DNA of 64,000 nt from Rhexocercosporidium sp. MPI-PUGE-AT-0058. Its lineage: Eukaryota > Ascomycota > Leotiomycetes > Helotiales. Every line of letters starts with the position of its first letter. Within the stretch, counting starts at the first letter, position 1. The stretch covers positions 1,240,001 through 1,304,000 of the forward strand of contig JAGTJL010000008.1 in assembly GCA_020746875.1 (NCBI GenBank), read 5' to 3'. The notes under the pieces were generated by a model. It did not search any database, was not told the DNA's origin, and worked only from the letters and a program-made list of their open reading frames with translations. Below are positions 59,860 to 64,000 of this stretch, piece after piece. The translations under genes were made by a program, and so were the position numbers.

Positions 59860-60657
59860 CTATGTCCGTGCTAAAATGACTTTCAACTTCACAACGATAC
59901 CCCAACCCTCCTCAGAGCCATACATACCATACTCATTCTCAGTCCTAAACACGACCTCCTCAGCCTTGACATCAACAACAACTCTATCCTCATCTTCACC
60001 GCCCAAACCCCCAGCATCAGGCTGTCCTTTCGAATTCGAACCAATTAAAGGCGGCCTCTCCTCACCCTTCTTCTTCCCAAAGAACCCCCAGCCCTTAGAC
60101 TGAGTCTGCGTCGCCATCTGCTCCTTCCTCTTCGGCAACTCCAACGTCCTGGGATCGCGTGGTGGCGGCCTCAAATACCCCGCTAACCGCTTCGCCATAT
60201 CCTCATTCTCCCAGTACCACAGATCTTCCCTCTCAGAAGTACCATAGCTATCGCAATCCTTATCGCTGACTTTCACCACGCGGTCGTACTCTGACGGCTC
60301 GCTGAAATCGTAGTCTGTCGGCGTGGCTTTTGGGTCCTGAATTGCTTTGGCCGGAACGAGGATGAGACTGCCTTTCTTGAGACCGGTGTTGGCGAAGTCG
60401 GAAATGTAGAGCTGGATATGGTGGGTGAGGAGGGAGAGGATCTGCTCCTCTTGCGCGTGCGAGAGGATGTTGCGCTGGGTCTGGATGGAGGATATTTGCG
60501 TGTTGAGTGTTCGGAGCTGGGATTGGATTTGGGAGGAGTAGTATTGGGATGTTGAGGTGGCGGTGGTGGGGTGGTAGCTGGATATCGTGTCCGTGTAGGA
60601 TGGGGGCCCAGCTTCCTCCTCCTGAGTGTAAGCTGGGATGGCGGACTTGGAGTCCAT
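59860..60657 (-). CDS. Fungal protein of unknown function with PPxY motif
   Basis: A single exon on the minus strand encodes 265 residues. The N-terminus is disordered and contains PPSY (18-21), a PPxY motif of the sort bound by WW domains such as those of Rsp5/Nedd4 ubiquitin ligases. A helical stretch follows (about 40-85, SQIQSQLRTLNTQISSIQTQRN), likely a short coiled coil. Next is a compact region with ILVPAKAI and acidic/aromatic elements (EDLWYWENEDMAKRLAGYLRPPP). A Lys-rich linker and a C-terminal beta-rich end (DRVVVDVKAEEVVFRTENEYG) complete it. No membrane span or signal is present. I do not recognise a named domain. Confidence 0.8.
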   Translation of the reverse strand: MDSKSAIPAYTQEEEAGPPSYTDTISSYHPTTATSTSQYYSSQIQSQLRTLNTQISSIQTQRNILSHAQEEQILSLLTHHIQLYISDFANTGLKKGSLILVPAKAIQDPKATPTDYDFSEPSEYDRVVKVSDKDCDSYGTSEREDLWYWENEDMAKRLAGYLRPPPRDPRTLELPKRKEQMATQTQSKGWGFFGKKKGEERPPLIGSNSKGQPDAGGLGGEDEDRVVVDVKAEEVVFRTENEYGMYGSEEGWGIVVKLKVILART

Positions 60658-62435
60658 TTAAATGGATGAATGGATAGGTGGCGTTGAGGGGAGTTTGCTC
60701 GACTTGAAGCTCTCTCTATTAAGTGTCAAGATGGACTTAGGACAACGTTTGTACAAGCGTGATTCCAGACGATCCGCCAATGACAGTATGGGAGCTGTGA
60801 AAGTCACCTGACGATTTGGCGCGACGTCAATGAATCACACCAGGACCAGAAGACCCGTGGAATATTCCCCTGTGACGTCTAGGATCCTTCTGGAAGTTCA
60901 AGGCGTGAAATTTTAGATCGTTTCTAGTAACCTTAGATTGTTGAACGATATGATAGTAAAACCACGATAGAAGATTTGGGTCCCGTTGATCGACCGAAGT
61001 AGGAAATGTCTGGTTGAGAAAGGACACAGGATGACGACGGAAATCGGAACTCTCCGATACTCGGTGTGTAAGGGGCGATATTGGGATATTGTCCAGTAAG
61101 GCTCTTTTCAGTAGTGAGGCTATCGAAATCGAGACCATTGGGCAGGAATTGAGACCTCGGTATGTACTAGAAGAGGCTGTGAAAGTGTGAAGAGCCAACG
61201 AAGGAAGAGTAATTACAGCCGTACCAATATTGTTGCCTTGAACAAGGATTAAACTTAATCGGAAGTCCAAGCCGCAGCCTTACACTAAAAGAGCCGGGAT
61301 GAAGCTATCAGCTACCCATCTTCAGAGTCCAGAGGGCCAATGATGTAGTGATTGATGGTTGAGCGAACTGGGGTTAAAGCTACGAAGCGCATCTGCGATT
61401 CCAGAAGGCCGCTAGAAGGTGGCCGTTGTTGGCTTGCACAGTGGATCCAAGGTCACGAGGCGATTTAGTGAGGCGCCAAGAGATATTCTCAGCCATTTGT
61501 GGTCGTTCCCCGTTGTCAATCCTCTCTTTTTTGTTGTCAAAGTCCTCAGCTGTGCATCGCCATCCGACATGCTGCAGTATTAGGATGACCAGACAGCTAG
61601 AGCTATGTTAGGTAAGATACGAGCATATGGCGGGTATTCGGCATGCGACGGGAAAGAGCCCATTTGTTCTGAGAGGTTTTGCTGTTCGGGCAGTGCAGAG
61701 GATCTAGCTTGGGATTGGCTGGTAAGGCGGACAGCAAGTCATAAGAATGAAAACGTGCCAACAGCGCCCAATACAATCCTTCGTTTTCAATTTTGATGCA
61801 CATTGGTAGAGGGTTTTAGGAATGCATTGCGCCCTGCTACAGTGGGCACCAGACCCTCATCCTTCATAGTAGTGCGGTGGATGCTGAGGCTTTTGTTTAT
61901 GCTGCAAACAGTGCGATAGCTCCAATTTTCTTACTGCCAGTCAGCCTCGTCAGCGTCAAACATTGTCACACATATATGAGATGTTTGAACAGCTCAGTAA
62001 CAGTCATATTAGTTCCTATCATCTTCAACTTGTTATTGAATCACAAAGTCCCGCATCGGTTTCACACATTCACGTCATCCGAGTGTAATATTCTACTGCT
62101 TCTAGAATTGTTCTTTCCAGACTCCACAAATACCATCAACCCAATTCAACAAGCTTCTTGGGACACCGCCAAGTTCCTCAGTCAGTCAGAAACGATCCGC
62201 CGACGCTTGGTTAAAGACTAGGTACGTCACCTGACATTTGGCCCAAGGGTTGAGTATTAACTTAGTGGGCTTAGCTCCAATATCGACACTTACAGTCGAT
62301 TTCCATCGACGAGGGATAGGATACTTAAGGCCCCGATTTTCCCTCGAACTCAACTTTCTTCTTCAACTCATCATCACTCTTTTTTAATAAGCAAATCTAC
62401 CTTGCCACAGTCCAACACCTCTACCATCATTCAAA
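60658..62435. other. Divergent intergenic, PPxY gene to flotillin
   Basis: 1.8 kb. Minus-strand frame 60827-61270 (147 codons) and several smaller ones lack family signals. The right end holds the flotillin promoter, with a CT-rich leader (CTTCTTCAACTCATCATC). No other gene is visible. Confidence 0.5.
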
Positions 62436-64000
62436 ATGAGATACGTCGCTGCCAAGCCCGATGAGTACCTCGCCATCACTGGTGCGGGTGTCACAACCGT
62501 AAAGATCGTCAAGTCTTCCTGGGTTTGGCCTTTGCAAAGAGTAAGTCCACTTGCTACGTCTTGAACCATCACCACTATACTGACCAACTCGTAGTGCAAC
62601 CGCTTCAGCATTCAACCCAATGACTACTCTATCAACCTCCAGGCTATGACTAGGTAAGATGATTTTCCGATGTCACCAACGCAATACCCTACTTTGACTT
62701 CACGCTGATCCATAACAGGGAGAAGTTGCAGTTCTTGCTTCCCGTCGTTTTCACTGTCGGTCCCGATGTAAACCAGCGTGGTGGCTCCGCTGGACAGGCC
62801 CCTGTCGACGGAGGAAGACTCGAAGATGCTCCAGAGGATCATGGTGACGCACTCATGAAGTATGCAATGCTTTTGGCCCAGGCCGAAAGCGAGATGCAGA
62901 AGGGAGGCAACCCCAAGCAACATCTTGAGAACATCATCAAGGGTATCATCGAAGGTGAAACTCGTGTCCTTGTCAGTAAGTAATTATCTTCTTTTGATGC
63001 GAGGCAAGTTCTGGTCTGGTGTTGTAGTTCGTTCTGCCACTTGTTTTCCTGGTGTTGCGACTCGCTTAGTTAGCCGAACCTCGCTTGGGGGGCTGCCCGC
63101 GTTCTGTTACTCGTCGTGACCATTAACTAACTCTGGATAGGTTCCATGACTATGGAAGAGATCTTTACCCGCCGTGAAGATTTTAAGAAGAAGATTTTCC
63201 AGAATATCCAAGGCGAGCTCAGCCAGTTCGGTCTGAAGATCTACAACGCCAACGTCAAGGAGCTCCGCGACGCTCCTGGATCCAGCTACTTCGAGTCGCT
63301 TTCCCGAAAGGCACACGAGGGTGCAATTAATCAGGCCCGTGTGGATGTAGCTGAAGCCCAGAGACTTGGTACAGTCGGTGAAGCCCAACGCCAGGGAGAG
63401 CAGAATCGTGAAATCGCAAAGATCAACGCCGAGACTGCCGTCCAGAAGACTGAGCGAGATAGCGAGAGAGCTCGTGCCGAAGCTACACTTGCTACCCGCA
63501 AGACCAACTTCAACAAGGATGTTAACCTCGCTCAGATCGAGGCTACTCGTGCCACTGAAGTCCGTGACGAGGAACTACGCAGAGAGGTGGAGGTCAAGCG
63601 TGCTCAAACCGAGTTAGAAAGACTCAGAGCAAGCGACGTCGTGAAGGCTACCGTTCTCCGAGAATCCAAGCAACAGGCTGCCGATGCTAGTAACTACGAG
63701 GAGCAAGCCCGCTCCAATGCTGGTATGTCACAAAGTACCACCCTGACTTCAATATCGACTAACACATCCTAGCTTTCTACACCCAACAAAAGACCGCAGA
63801 CTCGCACGCATACTCCGAGCAGAACCGCGCCAACGCCGGTAAGTTGTTATAAATCTTCAACATTCCTCAACACAGAGCTAACATGGCTAGCTTTCTACTC
63901 GGAGCAAAAGGCCGCAGACGCCCACGCCTATAAGATAAAAATCGAAGCCGAAGCCCGTTTCCACGCAGCCTCCAAAGACGCCGAAGCCAACCTCATCCGC
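62436..64000 (+). CDS. Flotillin-like band-7 protein (3' truncated by window end)
   Basis: Six exons are visible (62436-62540, 62595-62653, 62719-62975, 63141-63722, 63773-63838, 63891-64000 and beyond), giving 393 residues up to the edge. The start MRYVAAKPDEYLAITGAG and the following VKIVKSSWVWPLQ match fungal flotillins, whose SPFH/band-7 domain attaches to membranes by acylation or hydrophobic hairpins. After the SPFH domain comes the long Glu/Ala/Arg coiled coil (AEAQRLGTVGEAQRQ...). Exons 5 and 6 encode related blocks, AFYTQQKTADSHAY and AFYSEQKAADAHAY. Flotillins scaffold sterol-rich microdomains. The gene continues past 64000; the C-terminus is not seen. Confidence 0.93.

Noticed and set aside
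60827..61270. 147-codon minus-strand frame upstream of the PPxY gene
   Set aside because: No family features; Ser/Leu-rich with random-looking composition.

Overview
The window is nuclear DNA of a filamentous ascomycete (Pezizomycotina). The evidence is short introns of about 45-105 bp with GTANGT-type donors and CTAAC-like branch points, single-copy genes spaced 0.2-6 kb apart on both strands, and proteins closest in style to moulds: NRC-2 kinase, a 2EXR protein, a DUF829/PaxU-like protein, an MpaB-type oxygenase and a flotillin. A member of Leotiomycetes is a plausible guess, but no rRNA or marker settles the class. I recognise no tRNA, rRNA, CRISPR array or intact transposon. All gene models below were joined by hand from splice signals and reading-frame continuity.

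Layout. 0-2 kb: a soluble SREBP-type bHLH factor (+). 4.4-6.5 kb: NRC-2/Fpk1-type AGC kinase (-), with one GC-AG intron. 9.6-12.7 kb: a large, mostly disordered protein (-) whose extreme N-terminus carries a canonical eIF4E-binding motif. 12.7-19.3 kb: gene-poor, holding one small cysteine-rich protein gene (-, 15.7-16.1 kb). 19.3-26.1 kb: a dense housekeeping block with PRP43 (-), TAF10 (+), mitochondrial S19 (-) and MRE11 (+), arranged as two divergent pairs. 26.6-30.1 kb: an isochorismatase-like hydrolase (+), an HD phosphohydrolase (+) and a DUF829 protein (-). 32.1-33.2 kb: a 2EXR protein (+). 36.3-38.0 kb: an AldA-type aldehyde dehydrogenase (+). 39.1-42.9 kb: a membrane-anchored histidine-phosphatase-like protein with a degenerate active site (+) and a secreted six-bladed propeller protein (-). 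45.1-47.1 kb: a tandem pair made of an unrecognised fungal gene and an apparently broken duplicate. 48.5-50.3 kb: an MpaB-type oxygenase (+). 52.4-53.8 kb: a class I zinc alcohol dehydrogenase (+). 55.8-64 kb: an SDR (+), RPL26 (-), MTA phosphorylase (+), a fungal protein with a PPxY motif (-) and a flotillin (+) cut off by the window end.

There is no secondary-metabolite cluster and no defence-like operon. Functional links between neighbours are few. RPL26 and the methionine-salvage gene share a 357-bp divergent promoter with two CACGTG boxes. ADH and ALDH catalyse consecutive steps of ethanol oxidation but lie 14 kb apart. Long intergenic stretches carry microsatellites, minisatellites and short recurring motifs. 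The observations most worth following are the eIF4E-binding-motif protein, the tandem gene with its decayed twin, the small Cys-rich protein, and the phosphatase-like protein lacking its catalytic arginine.
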